Assembly: GCA_900766575.1 (NCBI GenBank)
Contig: CAAFVW010000166.1
Coordinates: 1-23,041 of the forward strand
Length of the DNA stretch: 23,041 bases
Direction: 5' to 3'
From: Lachnospiraceae bacterium
GTDB lineage: Bacteria; Bacillota; Clostridia; Lachnospirales; Lachnospiraceae
Shown here: positions 14,575 to 23,004 of the stretch, in pieces
Layout of the letters: every line of letters begins with the position of its first letter
Numbering within the stretch: position 1 is the first letter of the stretch
Made by a program: the position numbers and the translations under genes
Notes under the pieces: generated by a model
Told to the model about the DNA's origin: nothing
Databases searched by the model: none
Seen by the model: the letters and a program-made list of their open reading frames with translations, nothing else

Positions 14575-14614
14575 CCAGCTTGCTTTTTTTACATAATTGG
14601 GATAGAGTAAGAAC

Positions 14615-16081
14615 ATGAATACATGGATGGATACACGAGAAAAAGTATTTGCATATATCAGGGAGCATCATATGCTGCGGACCGGTGACCGTGTGGTGGC
14701 CGGTGTCTCCGGAGGGGCAGACTCAGTTTGCCTCTTATTTTTGTTGCTGGAATGGCAGAAAGAAATACCAATCGACATTGCAGTAGTACATGTGAATCAC
14801 GGAATCCGCCCGGAGGCCGGGGAGGACGCCCGGTATGTGGAAAGGATTTGTGAGGAGAGAGGGATTCCCTTTTTTCTGACACAGACAAATGTCAGAGACA
14901 GAGCACGCCGGGAGAAGATTTCCGAAGAGGAAGCCGGTCGCAGAACCAGATATGAAGCATTTGAGAAGGCAGCGAAGGACTGGGGAGCTACGAAGATCGC
15001 GGTGGCACATAACAGCAATGACCGCAGCGAGACGCAGCTGTTCCATCTGTTCCGTGGAAGCGGCATCCGGGGACTGGCAAGCATATTGCCGGTACGAGAC
15101 CGGATCATACGGCCGATTCTGTGTCTGGAGCGTTGGGAGATCGAGGAATTTCTGCGGCAGCGGGGCATCACTTACTGTAAGGATGCTACCAATGATGAGG
15201 ATGATTACACCAGAAATCGTATCCGGCATCATATTCTGCCTTATGCGGAGCAAAATATTGTAAAAGGCTGTGTCGCACACATGAACCAGACGGCGGAGCT
15301 TTTGGCGGAGACCGAAGATTATCTGGAACAACAGACGTTAGAAGCCGCGGAGAGATGCGTCCGGATCACAGGCAATGTGCAGTGTCTTGCGGTTGAAGAG
15401 TTCCTGAATTTGCATCCGGTGATCCGCAAACGGCTTCTGTATGAAATAGTAAAACAACTATCTCCGGGGCAGAAGGATATTACGTACCGGCATATTCAGG
15501 AGGTGCTTGTACTGTTTACCGGAGAGGGGAACCGCCAGGTCTGCCTTCCCTTCGGAATCCGGGGCAGACGGCAATATGGGGAAGTACTGCTGACGGTGGA
15601 GACGGAGGGTGACAAGCTTGTAAAAGAGCCAGACGGACACACAGATCGGCAGCTGGATCGGGAATTACCGACAGGACAGACAGGAAACCTGGAGTGTGAA
15701 GCCGGAACCTTGGAATATCGCATCTTTGAAAGGCCTGATGCGACAGCAGCCGCCATGGAAAAAAACCAAGAAGTTCCCACAAATCAGTATACGAAATGGT
15801 TTGATTATGATAAAATAAAAAAATGTCCGGTGATACGGACGAGGCAGACAGGAGACTATCTGACCATTGCAGATGGCAGAGGCGGAATGATCCACAAATC
15901 ATTAAAAAGCTATCTGATCGATCAGAAGATCCCCCAGGCGGAACGTGACAGACTGCCGATTCTGGCAGAGGGAGAGCATATACTGTGGGTCGTGGGATAC
16001 CGTATCAGCGAATATTATAAAGTTACAGAGAATACAAAACGTATTTTAGAGGTACAATTCATAAGAAAGGAGTTCGCGTAA
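14615..16081 (+). CDS. tilS: tRNA(Ile)-lysidine synthetase
   Basis: ATP-dependent enzyme that converts C34 of tRNA-Ile(CAU) to lysidine; essential in most bacteria. Length is 488 residues, normal for the family. The N-type ATP-pyrophosphatase loop is SGGADS at 32-37 (in VVAGVSGGADSVCLLFLL), followed by HVNHGIRPEA and VAHNSNDRSETQLFHLFRGSG. The ARNRIRHHILPYAEQN-like segment (NRIRHHILPYAEQN) is also typical, and C-terminal TilS domains include TRQTGDYL and the closing VGYRISEYYKV. ATG 14615 has only a weak Shine-Dalgarno (GGGATAGAG), and ATG 14627 is an alternative. It lies between spoIIE and hpt, as in B. subtilis. Its 3' end carries the ribosome binding site for hpt. Confidence 0.96.
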   Translation: MNTWMDTREKVFAYIREHHMLRTGDRVVAGVSGGADSVCLLFLLLEWQKEIPIDIAVVHVNHGIRPEAGEDARYVERICEERGIPFFLTQTNVRDRARREKISEEEAGRRTRYEAFEKAAKDWGATKIAVAHNSNDRSETQLFHLFRGSGIRGLASILPVRDRIIRPILCLERWEIEEFLRQRGITYCKDATNDEDDYTRNRIRHHILPYAEQNIVKGCVAHMNQTAELLAETEDYLEQQTLEAAERCVRITGNVQCLAVEEFLNLHPVIRKRLLYEIVKQLSPGQKDITYRHIQEVLVLFTGEGNRQVCLPFGIRGRRQYGEVLLTVETEGDKLVKEPDGHTDRQLDRELPTGQTGNLECEAGTLEYRIFERPDATAAAMEKNQEVPTNQYTKWFDYDKIKKCPVIRTRQTGDYLTIADGRGGMIHKSLKSYLIDQKIPQAERDRLPILAEGEHILWVVGYRISEYYKVTENTKRILEVQFIRKEFA

Positions 16082-16088
16082 ACGCGAA
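16067..16088 (+). promoter_or_regulatory. hpt Shine-Dalgarno with adjacent hairpin over the tilS stop codon
   Basis: AAGGAG (16067-16072) is followed directly by a perfect 6-bp hairpin TTCGCG/CGCGAA (16073-16078 with 16083-16088, loop TAAA containing the tilS stop). The hpt ATG is 29 nt after the Shine-Dalgarno in linear distance but only about 13 nt when the hairpin is folded. No in-frame start lies closer. Confidence 0.6.
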
Positions 16089-16101
16089 GAGACAAAAGAA
16101 A

Positions 16102-16626
16102 ATGGCAGAACATATCAGAGTACTGTTGACAGAAGAGGAAGTAGATAAGAGAATCCAGGAGATCGGTGAGCAGATCAGCAAGGATTATGCAGGCAGACAG
16201 GTACACCTTGTATGTGTACTGAAGGGCGGCAGCTTTTTCATGTGTGAGCTGGCAAAACGTATCACCGTGCCCGTATCCCTGGATTTCATGTCCGTATCCA
16301 GCTATGGCAGTGATACAAAGTCCAGTGGTGTAGTGAAGATCGTGAAGGATCTGGATGAATCCCTGAAGGATAAGGATGTTATCGTAGTAGAGGATATCGT
16401 GGACAGCGGAAGAACTTTGAGCTATCTGTTAGAGATGCTGAAGGACAGAGGCCCTGCTTCCCTGCGCCTGTGCACCCTGTTGGATAAGCCGGAGAGAAGA
16501 GTTGTCGATGTTCATGTAGATTATACCGGATTTAACATTCCCGATGAATTTGTCGTAGGTTATGGTCTGGATTATGATCAGAGATATCGTAATCTGCCTT
16601 ACATCGGTGTGGTAGAATTCAATTAA
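16102..16626 (+). CDS. hpt: Hypoxanthine phosphoribosyltransferase
   Basis: Purine salvage enzyme that forms IMP (and usually GMP) from hypoxanthine or guanine and PRPP; 174 residues, a typical length. The PRPP-binding loop is VVEDIVDSGRTL, with Glu97-Asp98 and Asp101 to Thr105. LKGGSFFMCELAKRI and the flexible-loop SSYGSDTKSSG are also visible, and YGLDYDQRYRNLPYIGVVEF is the usual C-terminus. ATG 16102 is the only in-frame start; it has no ribosome binding site at normal distance and seems to use the hairpin-bridged site at the end of tilS. The tilS-hpt-ftsH order is conserved in Firmicutes; the B. subtilis homologue is hprT. Confidence 0.96.
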   Translation: MAEHIRVLLTEEEVDKRIQEIGEQISKDYAGRQVHLVCVLKGGSFFMCELAKRITVPVSLDFMSVSSYGSDTKSSGVVKIVKDLDESLKDKDVIVVEDIVDSGRTLSYLLEMLKDRGPASLRLCTLLDKPERRVVDVHVDYTGFNIPDEFVVGYGLDYDQRYRNLPYIGVVEFN

Positions 16627-16650
16627 GCGATACAAAGACGTAGGAGGCCC

Positions 16651-18495
16651 GTGAAGTTGAAGCAAAACGGCAAAACATTCAATTCGTATTTTATATTTAT
16701 TATACTTCTGGTCATGGTGATCGTCGGTCTCAATATGTTGAACAACCGGACGGATGAATACACCAAGGCAGAATTCATCGCAGATCTGGATGCGGGCAAT
16801 GTATCGGAGATCGTAGTGCAGCCCAATGGAGAAGCTCCCACCGGTTATCTGGAGATCCAGATGAAAAATGGTGTGACCCACAAGCTGTACGCAACCGATA
16901 TCACGGAGTTGGAGACCCTGGTTCGGGAATATGGATTTGATCCTGTGGTCAATGACATTGAGAGAGAGAACTGGTTCCTGACCTATATGCTGCCGATGCT
17001 GGTAGTGCTGGCGGTGGGGGTATTCCTGTTCATGATGATGAATGCCCAACAGGCAGGCGGCGGTAACGGTAAAATGATGAACTTCGGCAAGAGCCGTGCA
17101 AAGATGACCCTGGGTGACAAAAGTGTCACATTCGCACAGGTAGCCGGTCTGAAGGAAGAAAAAGAGGAACTGGAAGAAATTGTGGATTTCCTGAAGGAGC
17201 CGGGGAAATACACCGGTGTCGGAGCAAGGATTCCCAAGGGTGTTCTGCTGGAGGGACCTCCCGGAACCGGTAAGACGCTGCTTGCCAAGGCAGTAGCAGG
17301 AGAAGCAGGGGTGCCTTTCTTCAGCATCTCCGGATCAGATTTCGTGGAAATGTTCGTTGGTGTCGGCGCATCCCGTGTGCGTGATCTGTTCGAAGAGGCA
17401 AAACACAATGCTCCCTGTATTGTATTTATCGATGAGATCGATGCAGTAGCAAGACGCCGTGGAACCGGTATGGGCGGCGGACACGATGAGAGAGAGCAGA
17501 CACTGAACCAGTTGCTGGTAGAGATGGACGGTTTCGGTGTCAATGAAGGAATCATCGTCATGGCAGCGACGAACCGTGTGGATATTCTGGATCCCGCGAT
17601 CCTGCGTCCCGGCCGTTTTGACCGTAAGGTAGCGGTAGGAACCCCGGATATCGGTGGAAGAGAAGAGATTCTGAAGGTTCATGTGAAAAACAAACCTCTC
17701 GGGGATGACGTGAATCTACAGCAGATCGCGCAGACAACAGCAGGATTTACCGGAGCGGATCTGGAGAACCTGTTGAATGAAGCTGCTATTATTGCTGCGA
17801 AGGAGAATCGTTCCTTTATCGCACAGAAAGATATTAAGAGAGCCTTTATCAAAGTGGGAATCGGTGCGGAGAAAAAGAGCCGTATCATTTCCGACAAGGA
17901 GAAAAAGATCACGGCGTACCATGAGGCAGGTCATGCGATTCTGTTCCATGTACTTCCGGATGTGGGACCGGTCTATACCGTATCCATTATCCCTACCGGA
18001 GTGGGAGCTGCCGGTTATACCATGCCCCTGCCGGAAAAGGATGAAATGTTTGCCACCAAGAGCCGTATGCTCCAGGATATCATGGTATCTCTGGGTGGCC
18101 GTATCGCGGAGGAGATCATCTTCGGTGATATTACCACAGGTGCTTCCAGCGATATTAAGAAAGCCACCAAGACAGCCCGCCGTATGGTGACTCGTTACGG
18201 AATGTCAGATCATATCGGTGTGATCTGCTATGATGACGATGATGATGAAGTCTTCATCGGCAAGGATCTGGCACATGCCAAGGCCCATAGTGAGGAAATC
18301 TCCGGTGAGATTGACAAGGAAGTCAAGAGCATTATTGATGACTGCTACACGAAAGCAAAGGACATTATCTTACAGCATGAAGATGTACTGCACAATTGTG
18401 CGAAGCTTCTGTTAGAAAAGGAGAAAATCACCAGAGAAGAGTTTGAAGCATTGTTTCAGCCGAAACAGGATTCCTTTTTAAATGCTGAGATTTAG
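16651..18495 (+). CDS. ftsH: ATP-dependent zinc metalloprotease FtsH
   Basis: Membrane-bound AAA+ protease that degrades damaged or regulatory membrane and cytosolic proteins as a hexamer; 614 residues. Membrane segments are at about 12-30 and 108-127, flanking an extracytoplasmic domain. Walker A is GPPGTGKT (202-209), Walker B is IVFIDEIDAVARRRG, and the second region of homology includes ATNRVDILDPAILRPGRFDRK. The zinc motif is HEAGH (424-428). The protease part ends soon after HNCAKLLLEKEKITREEFEALF, a short C-terminus. The start is GTG 16651, 3 nt after AGGAGG, or TTG 16657, 9 nt after it; the sequence does not decide. It lies 24 bp after hpt and is last in the operon. Confidence 0.97.
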   Translation: MKLKQNGKTFNSYFIFIILLVMVIVGLNMLNNRTDEYTKAEFIADLDAGNVSEIVVQPNGEAPTGYLEIQMKNGVTHKLYATDITELETLVREYGFDPVVNDIERENWFLTYMLPMLVVLAVGVFLFMMMNAQQAGGGNGKMMNFGKSRAKMTLGDKSVTFAQVAGLKEEKEELEEIVDFLKEPGKYTGVGARIPKGVLLEGPPGTGKTLLAKAVAGEAGVPFFSISGSDFVEMFVGVGASRVRDLFEEAKHNAPCIVFIDEIDAVARRRGTGMGGGHDEREQTLNQLLVEMDGFGVNEGIIVMAATNRVDILDPAILRPGRFDRKVAVGTPDIGGREEILKVHVKNKPLGDDVNLQQIAQTTAGFTGADLENLLNEAAIIAAKENRSFIAQKDIKRAFIKVGIGAEKKSRIISDKEKKITAYHEAGHAILFHVLPDVGPVYTVSIIPTGVGAAGYTMPLPEKDEMFATKSRMLQDIMVSLGGRIAEEIIFGDITTGASSDIKKATKTARRMVTRYGMSDHIGVICYDDDDDEVFIGKDLAHAKAHSEEISGEIDKEVKSIIDDCYTKAKDIILQHEDVLHNCAKLLLEKEKITREEFEALFQPKQDSFLNAEI

Positions 18496-18594
18496 TAGTA
18501 TTGTACAAACCTGCTTTGTGAAAATTAGACAAAAACGAATATGTATTTTTGTAATATTTGTGAATTTTGAGAATAGTCAAAAATAGGAGCACAT

Positions 18595-18606
18595 GCTATT
18601 ATAATA
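18595..18606 (+). promoter_or_regulatory. Possible extended -10 promoter in the ftsH downstream region
   Basis: TGCTATTATAAT can be read as an extended -10 (TG-n-TATTAT) or as TATAAT at 18600-18605. No good -35 lies 17 bp upstream. If active it would produce a short RNA ending at the terminator at 18673-18706. Confidence 0.35.
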
Positions 18607-18613
18607 CTCGTAA

Positions 18614-18734
18614 CCCCCCCAATACATTATATAGTTTTTTGCTATACCCCATAAGAAAGAAATACCTTCTCTAAAAAGGGCAGTCCTCCCAAGACTGTCC
18701 TTTTTACTGTTCAAAAATAATGTAATAGGGGGGG
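18614..18734. repeat. 121-bp imperfect inverted-repeat element with internal hairpins
   Basis: The left arm (18614-18630: seven C, AATACATTAT) pairs with the right arm (18717-18734: ATAATGTAATA, seven G) over about 16 bp with one mismatch and one bulge. Inside lie a small hairpin (TATAG at 18630-18634 with CTATA at 18642-18646) and the 13-bp terminator stem at 18673-18705. No target-site duplication is visible. It may be a folded RNA element or a small non-coding repeat. Confidence 0.55.
18673..18706 (+). terminator. Rho-independent terminator downstream of ftsH
   Basis: AAAAAGGGCAGTC (18673-18685) pairs with GACTGTCCTTTTT (18693-18705), 13 bp with one G-T wobble and a 7-nt loop; the 3' arm provides the U-tract. 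It probably ends the tilS-hpt-ftsH transcript about 180 bp after ftsH. Confidence 0.88.
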
Positions 18735-18741
18735 AGGACAG

Positions 18742-18770
18742 TTGTCAGATGCAGGGAAAAAGGGTATAAT
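18742..18770 (+). promoter_or_regulatory. Promoter of the GH13 gene
   Basis: TTGTCA (18742-18747), a 17-bp spacer and a perfect TATAAT (18765-18770). The leader to ATG 18854 is about 77 nt. The -35 is 8 bp after the G-run of the inverted repeat. No clear cre-like operator was found. Confidence 0.8.
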
Positions 18771-18853
18771 TACATATGTGTGTTCTGCACAGGTAACAAT
18801 AGCAGGAGCATAATATAAATAGTAAGATATTAGTCTCAGAAAGGGTAGATATT

Positions 18854-20956
18854 ATGGATCTGGAGCTATTACGTCGAACAGAATATAATCAGCAGTATAT
18901 TGCAGCCATGAGACCTGTATTTAACAGGAGAGCACTTTTCACCGATACCGGTGCGGAATATGTGATTCCGGAAGAACCGGCTTGCTTTTCTGAGGTGACG
19001 ATCCGTTTCCGGACGGCTAAAAATAATGTAGACAGAGTTTTTCTGGTAAGTGGTGGTCAGAAGCATCTCATGGTACGTGTGGAAAGCAGTAATGGTTTTG
19101 ACTATTACGCGTATGTAATGCGTCTGGATGACCAGAAAGTATCTTACTATTTTGAGGTACAGACCGGCAGAATCACCGGTATCTACGATATGAGAGGTCT
19201 CGTGCAGGAGGTCAATGAGTATTATGACTTCATTATCATTCCCGGCTTTCATACTCCCGACTGGGCCAAGGGTGCAGTCATGTACCAGATCTATACGGAC
19301 CGTTTCTGCAACGGAGATCCTTCCAATGATGTGCTGACCAATGAATATTGCTATATCGGAGAACCGGTGCATCGTGTAGAGGACTGGGGACGGTATCCGG
19401 CACAGATGGATGTCCGTGAGTTTTACGGCGGAGATCTGCAAGGGGTATTGGACAAGATGGACTACCTGCAGGATCTGGGGGTAGAAGTCATTTACTTTAA
19501 TCCACTGTTTGTATCCCCTTCCAACCATAAATATGATATTCAGGATTATGACTATATTGATCCCCATCTGGGTAAGATCGTCAGTGACCAGGGAGATCTG
19601 CTTCCGGATGGACAGCGGGAGAATCGTTTTGCTTCCCGCTATATTGACCGTGTGACCAATAAAGCAAACCTGGAGGCCAGCAACGAACTGTTCGCGCAGG
19701 TGGTTGCAGAGGCACATCGCAGAGGCATGAGAGTGATTCTGGATGGTGTGTTCAATCACTGTGGATCTTTCAATAAATGGATGGACAGAGAGCGCATCTA
19801 TGAAAATGCGGAAGGCTATGACAAGGGCGCTTATGTCAGTGCAGACAGCCCCTACCGGAATTACTTTGATTTCCACAATCAGGCAGCATGGCCCTATAAC
19901 AACTCCTATGACGGGTGGTGGGGACATGATACCCTGCCGAAGCTGAATTATGAAGGTTCGCAGGAGCTGATGGACTATGTCCTTCATGTAGCGAAAAAAT
20001 GGGTATCTCCGCCCTACAATGTAGACGGATGGAGACTGGATGTGGCAGCGGATCTGGGTCACAGCCAGGAGTTCAACCATCATTTCTGGCAGGAATTCCG
20101 GAAAGCGGTCAAAGAAGCCAATCCGGATGCTATTATTCTGGCAGAGCACTATGGCAATACCAGAGACTGGCTGCAGGGCAATGAATGGGATACTGTTATG
20201 AACTATGATGCTTTTATGGAGCCTGTGACCTGGTTCCTGACCGGTATGGAGAAGCACAGCGATGACTACCGGGAGGACCTGTTGGGCAATTCCGAGAGCT
20301 TCTGGGGCGCCATGCGGCACCATACCTCCAGTTTTTCCATGCCCAGCTGGCAGGTGGCTATGAATGAACTGTCCAACCATGACCATTCCCGTTTCCTGAC
20401 GAGAACGAATCATAAGGTGGGACGTACCAACACTTTAGGACCGCAGGCTGCGGAAGAAGGAATTAATAAGGCTGTTTTCCGGGAAGGTGTTGTGATCCAG
20501 ATGACCTGGACGGGTGCGCCTACGATTTATTACGGAGATGAGGCCGGTGTGTGCGGATTTACAGATCCCGACAACCGTAGAACCTATCCTTGGGGCCATG
20601 AGGATCAGGTACTTTTGTCTTTCCACAAAGACATTATCCGCTTGCGTCGTGAGAATGAGGAACTGCGTACAGGTTCCCTGAAAATGCTGGAGAACGATTA
20701 TAACTTTATCTCTTACGGGCGCTTTAACCGCAAGGGACAGTGCGCGATCCTGATCAATAATAATTATCATCCGATCACCAAGGAGATTCATGTGTGGGAG
20801 ATCGGTACACCCAAGACCGGTAAGATGAAGGTGATCTTACAGTCCAGAGATGACGGTTATTGCATGGAAGGCGCGGAGTATGAGATCAGGGCAGGCAAGA
20901 TTCTGATCGAAATGCCCCAGACTTCTGCAACGATTCTGAAGTATGTAGAAGAATAA
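18854..20956 (+). CDS. Glycoside hydrolase family 13 alpha-glucanase, intracellular
   Basis: Alpha-amylase-family enzyme of 700 residues acting on alpha-glucans or maltodextrins. An N-terminal beta-sandwich domain (about 1-130) precedes the (beta/alpha)8 barrel starting near GAVMYQIYTDRFCNGDP. The catalytic residues are visible: nucleophile Asp396 in GWRLDVAAD, acid/base Glu431 in ILAEHYG and the transition-state Asp510 in NHDHSR. DGVFNHCG and GAPTIYYGDEAG are further family motifs. The C-terminal all-beta domain starts near 620. No signal peptide, so a cytosolic neopullulanase, cyclomaltodextrinase or maltodextrin glucosidase is likely; the exact specificity cannot be read. ATG 18854 follows AAAGGG. 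The next gene begins 36 bp downstream without a terminator. Confidence 0.93.
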   Translation: MDLELLRRTEYNQQYIAAMRPVFNRRALFTDTGAEYVIPEEPACFSEVTIRFRTAKNNVDRVFLVSGGQKHLMVRVESSNGFDYYAYVMRLDDQKVSYYFEVQTGRITGIYDMRGLVQEVNEYYDFIIIPGFHTPDWAKGAVMYQIYTDRFCNGDPSNDVLTNEYCYIGEPVHRVEDWGRYPAQMDVREFYGGDLQGVLDKMDYLQDLGVEVIYFNPLFVSPSNHKYDIQDYDYIDPHLGKIVSDQGDLLPDGQRENRFASRYIDRVTNKANLEASNELFAQVVAEAHRRGMRVILDGVFNHCGSFNKWMDRERIYENAEGYDKGAYVSADSPYRNYFDFHNQAAWPYNNSYDGWWGHDTLPKLNYEGSQELMDYVLHVAKKWVSPPYNVDGWRLDVAADLGHSQEFNHHFWQEFRKAVKEANPDAIILAEHYGNTRDWLQGNEWDTVMNYDAFMEPVTWFLTGMEKHSDDYREDLLGNSESFWGAMRHHTSSFSMPSWQVAMNELSNHDHSRFLTRTNHKVGRTNTLGPQAAEEGINKAVFREGVVIQMTWTGAPTIYYGDEAGVCGFTDPDNRRTYPWGHEDQVLLSFHKDIIRLRRENEELRTGSLKMLENDYNFISYGRFNRKGQCAILINNNYHPITKEIHVWEIGTPKTGKMKVILQSRDDGYCMEGAEYEIRAGKILIEMPQTSATILKYVEE

Positions 20957-20992
20957 TTATGTTGCAACTACAAAAGACAGAGAGGATATCCG

Positions 20993-22852
20993 ATGTTCAC
21001 GATCATCATTACCCTGCTGTTGCCGCTGGTATCCATTGGGATCTGGCGGCAATATGTTTTGAAAAAGAATGGAAAAAGCAGTGAGGCTGCCGTGGGTGGA
21101 AAAGGACAATATACATTTCGCTACCTGACCTGCCTGATCTGTATGCTGATCATTCCCTGGATCGTGCTATCGGTGGTCAGCAATGACGGTAATACGATTC
21201 TACGAAAGCTGATAGAATCCCGGGGGTATGCAGTGAAAGTCCTCATCCTGGAGATTTGTGTTATGCTGCTCCATACAATAGCAGAACTGTTCGTGGAAGA
21301 GGCAAAAGCCGGAAAACATGAGAAAATCCGGAGTGTTTTGAGCAGGATTGCCGATAGTAAGGTATGGAATGTTTTCCTCAGATACATAGGTCCGGTGACA
21401 GTCTTGGCATTGGCAGTACTGGTGGTCTGTCTGAATTTCCGCATGATGTCTGACCGTGTTCTGTGGGGCGATGAGGCATTTTCGGCAAATACAGCCCGCA
21501 AGGATGTATATGGTATTTTGCAGGTATTGTACTATTGGGATAACCATCCGCCGCTGTATTACTATTGGCTGAAATTATTCGGAACTCTGTTCGGCTATAA
21601 GGTTCCGGTATTTCATCTGGCATCTCTGGTGCCCTTTATGATTGGAATGGTACTGGCATTGACGGTCGTGCGAAAATATTTCGGTATGCTTCCGGCAGCA
21701 TTTTTTGTAATGGTCTCCGGTTTGGGACAGACCTGTCTGGAGTACAATCTGGAAGTCCGTATGTATGCACTGGCTTTTTTAGCTGTTATGGGTTGTTTCT
21801 ACTGCTCTTACCGGGTGATAGCGGATGGCAGCAGGAAGACCTGGGCAGGTATGGTATTGTGGGCTCTGGCGGCAGCGTATTCCCATTACTATGCATTGGT
21901 AGCGGCAGGCATTATGATGTTTTTCACCGGAGTGGCTGTGTGGATCAAATACCGCGGGAATAGCTGGAAAAAAGGCGTTCTGGCAATCGTTGCCTTCTTC
22001 ATAGGTTATGCACCCTGGCTGTATTTCTTTTATGCGGGATTAAAGACGGTTAGCAGAAGCTGGTGGATGACGGAGATCCTGGGACTGGACGAGAGTCTGG
22101 AGATGGTCATGGGCGGTGGAAGAATGAAAGGCATCGTATTTCCGCTGCTGATTCTATTTCTGGCGATAATACTGGCGGCGGATTCGTCGGTATTTTCCAT
22201 GGAAAAGAATGACGTACACTTGCAGAAACCTTCTGTCAGAAAATGGTCTGACAAGACTTATACAATGGCGGTGGGAGCCTGTACGATTCTCGGAACCCTT
22301 GTATTTGCGTATCTGTTAAGCATTGTAATGGCGCCAATGCTGGCACAGAGATATCTGTATCCATTAAGCGCAGTCGCTATTGTCATGTTGGTGGTGGGCA
22401 GCAGCCGTCTGTTGGAATTGGCAGCGACTTTGGAGAAATTCTCCTGGAAAGGGTTGGAGTTCATGACCAGGATGTTGCTGGTGGCATCGCTGGTAATACT
22501 GTTTGGCATGGGAATCCAAAATTATCAGGAATGTTATGATAACTATGAACAGCAGAAGGCAGCTACAGATCAAACACTGGATTTGATTGGTACGCCTGAT
22601 GAGGATGTACATATGGTCAGCAACGGCGTGAAGCATCTGGGGTGGACCGTTCTGTATTATTACTATCCGGATAATGAAATCATAAATGGTGATTACCGAC
22701 AGGCAGAATCTGACAGATTCTGGTACCTTACACCGGATGAGCTGGGAACGGATGCAGTCAACGAATTGCAGCAAAACGGCTATCAGGTAATGGATTACGG
22801 ACTGATGCAGCTATCCAAGTATCCATTTTATTTATATTATATCGCCAAATAG
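20993..22852 (+). CDS. GT-C type polytopic membrane glycosyltransferase (GT39/ArnT-like)
   Basis: Membrane protein of 619 residues with about 12 hydrophobic segments. It likely uses a polyprenyl-phosphate-linked sugar to modify a surface polymer or protein. The metal/catalytic-loop motif WGDEAF has Asp160 and Glu161 after a membrane segment, and DNHPPLYYYWLKLF follows, both typical of the GT-C PMT_2/ArnT group. The DE motif is usually near residue 30-60; here about 110 extra residues with two or three membrane helices precede it. The C-terminal 100 residues (from about 515) form a soluble extracytoplasmic part. ATG 20993 follows GAGAGGA. It probably shares a transcript with the GH13 gene. Donor and acceptor are unknown. 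Confidence 0.82.
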   Translation: MFTIIITLLLPLVSIGIWRQYVLKKNGKSSEAAVGGKGQYTFRYLTCLICMLIIPWIVLSVVSNDGNTILRKLIESRGYAVKVLILEICVMLLHTIAELFVEEAKAGKHEKIRSVLSRIADSKVWNVFLRYIGPVTVLALAVLVVCLNFRMMSDRVLWGDEAFSANTARKDVYGILQVLYYWDNHPPLYYYWLKLFGTLFGYKVPVFHLASLVPFMIGMVLALTVVRKYFGMLPAAFFVMVSGLGQTCLEYNLEVRMYALAFLAVMGCFYCSYRVIADGSRKTWAGMVLWALAAAYSHYYALVAAGIMMFFTGVAVWIKYRGNSWKKGVLAIVAFFIGYAPWLYFFYAGLKTVSRSWWMTEILGLDESLEMVMGGGRMKGIVFPLLILFLAIILAADSSVFSMEKNDVHLQKPSVRKWSDKTYTMAVGACTILGTLVFAYLLSIVMAPMLAQRYLYPLSAVAIVMLVVGSSRLLELAATLEKFSWKGLEFMTRMLLVASLVILFGMGIQNYQECYDNYEQQKAATDQTLDLIGTPDEDVHMVSNGVKHLGWTVLYYYYPDNEIINGDYRQAESDRFWYLTPDELGTDAVNELQQNGYQVMDYGLMQLSKYPFYLYYIAK

Positions 22853-22863
22853 CAAAAAACATC

Positions 22864-22892
22864 TTGCAATTTGTGTGAACATATGCTACAAT
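22864..22892 (+). promoter_or_regulatory. Promoter of the tRNA-Tyr-like gene
   Basis: TTGCAA (22864-22869), a 17-bp spacer and TACAAT (22887-22892) preceded by TG (extended -10). It would start transcription about 24 nt before the tRNA. A small hairpin AGGCA/TGCCT (22905-22917) lies in the leader. Confidence 0.7.
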
Positions 22893-22922
22893 TTCACATT
22901 GTTAAGGCACTTTGCCTGACAT

Positions 22923-23004
22923 GGATGGATTCCCGAGTGGCCAAAGGGGACAGACTGTAAATCTTGCGCGACATGCTTCGGTTGGTCGAATCCCCCTCCA
23001 TCCA
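22923..23004 (+). tRNA. tRNA-Tyr (anticodon GTA), possibly degenerate
   Basis: An 82-nt class II tRNA with a long variable arm. The acceptor stem GGATGGA/TCCATCC pairs perfectly, the D-arm CCC/GGG and GAGTGGCCAAA are normal for tRNA-Tyr, and the anticodon loop is CTGTAAA with GTA. The variable arm is GCG-ACA-TGC (13 nt in all). Several positions deviate: the anticodon stem ACAGA/TCTTG has its two outer pairs unpaired, the T-stem GGTTG/CCCCC has two U-C mismatches, and T54 is replaced by G (loop GTCGAAT). A73 is followed by TGAG, so CCA is not encoded. The length and good promoter argue for a gene; the mismatches argue for decay or divergence. Function is uncertain. Confidence 0.68.

Noticed and set aside
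14580..14608. Possible tilS promoter (TTGCTT, 17 bp, TAGAGT)
   Set aside because: Only 3/6 and 4/6 matches; tilS is more simply read from the spoIIE or upstream transcript.
18869..20413. Antisense frame of 514 codons opposite the GH13 gene
   Set aside because: It mirrors the coding strand of a clear glycosidase with all catalytic motifs, and has no start signal or family match.
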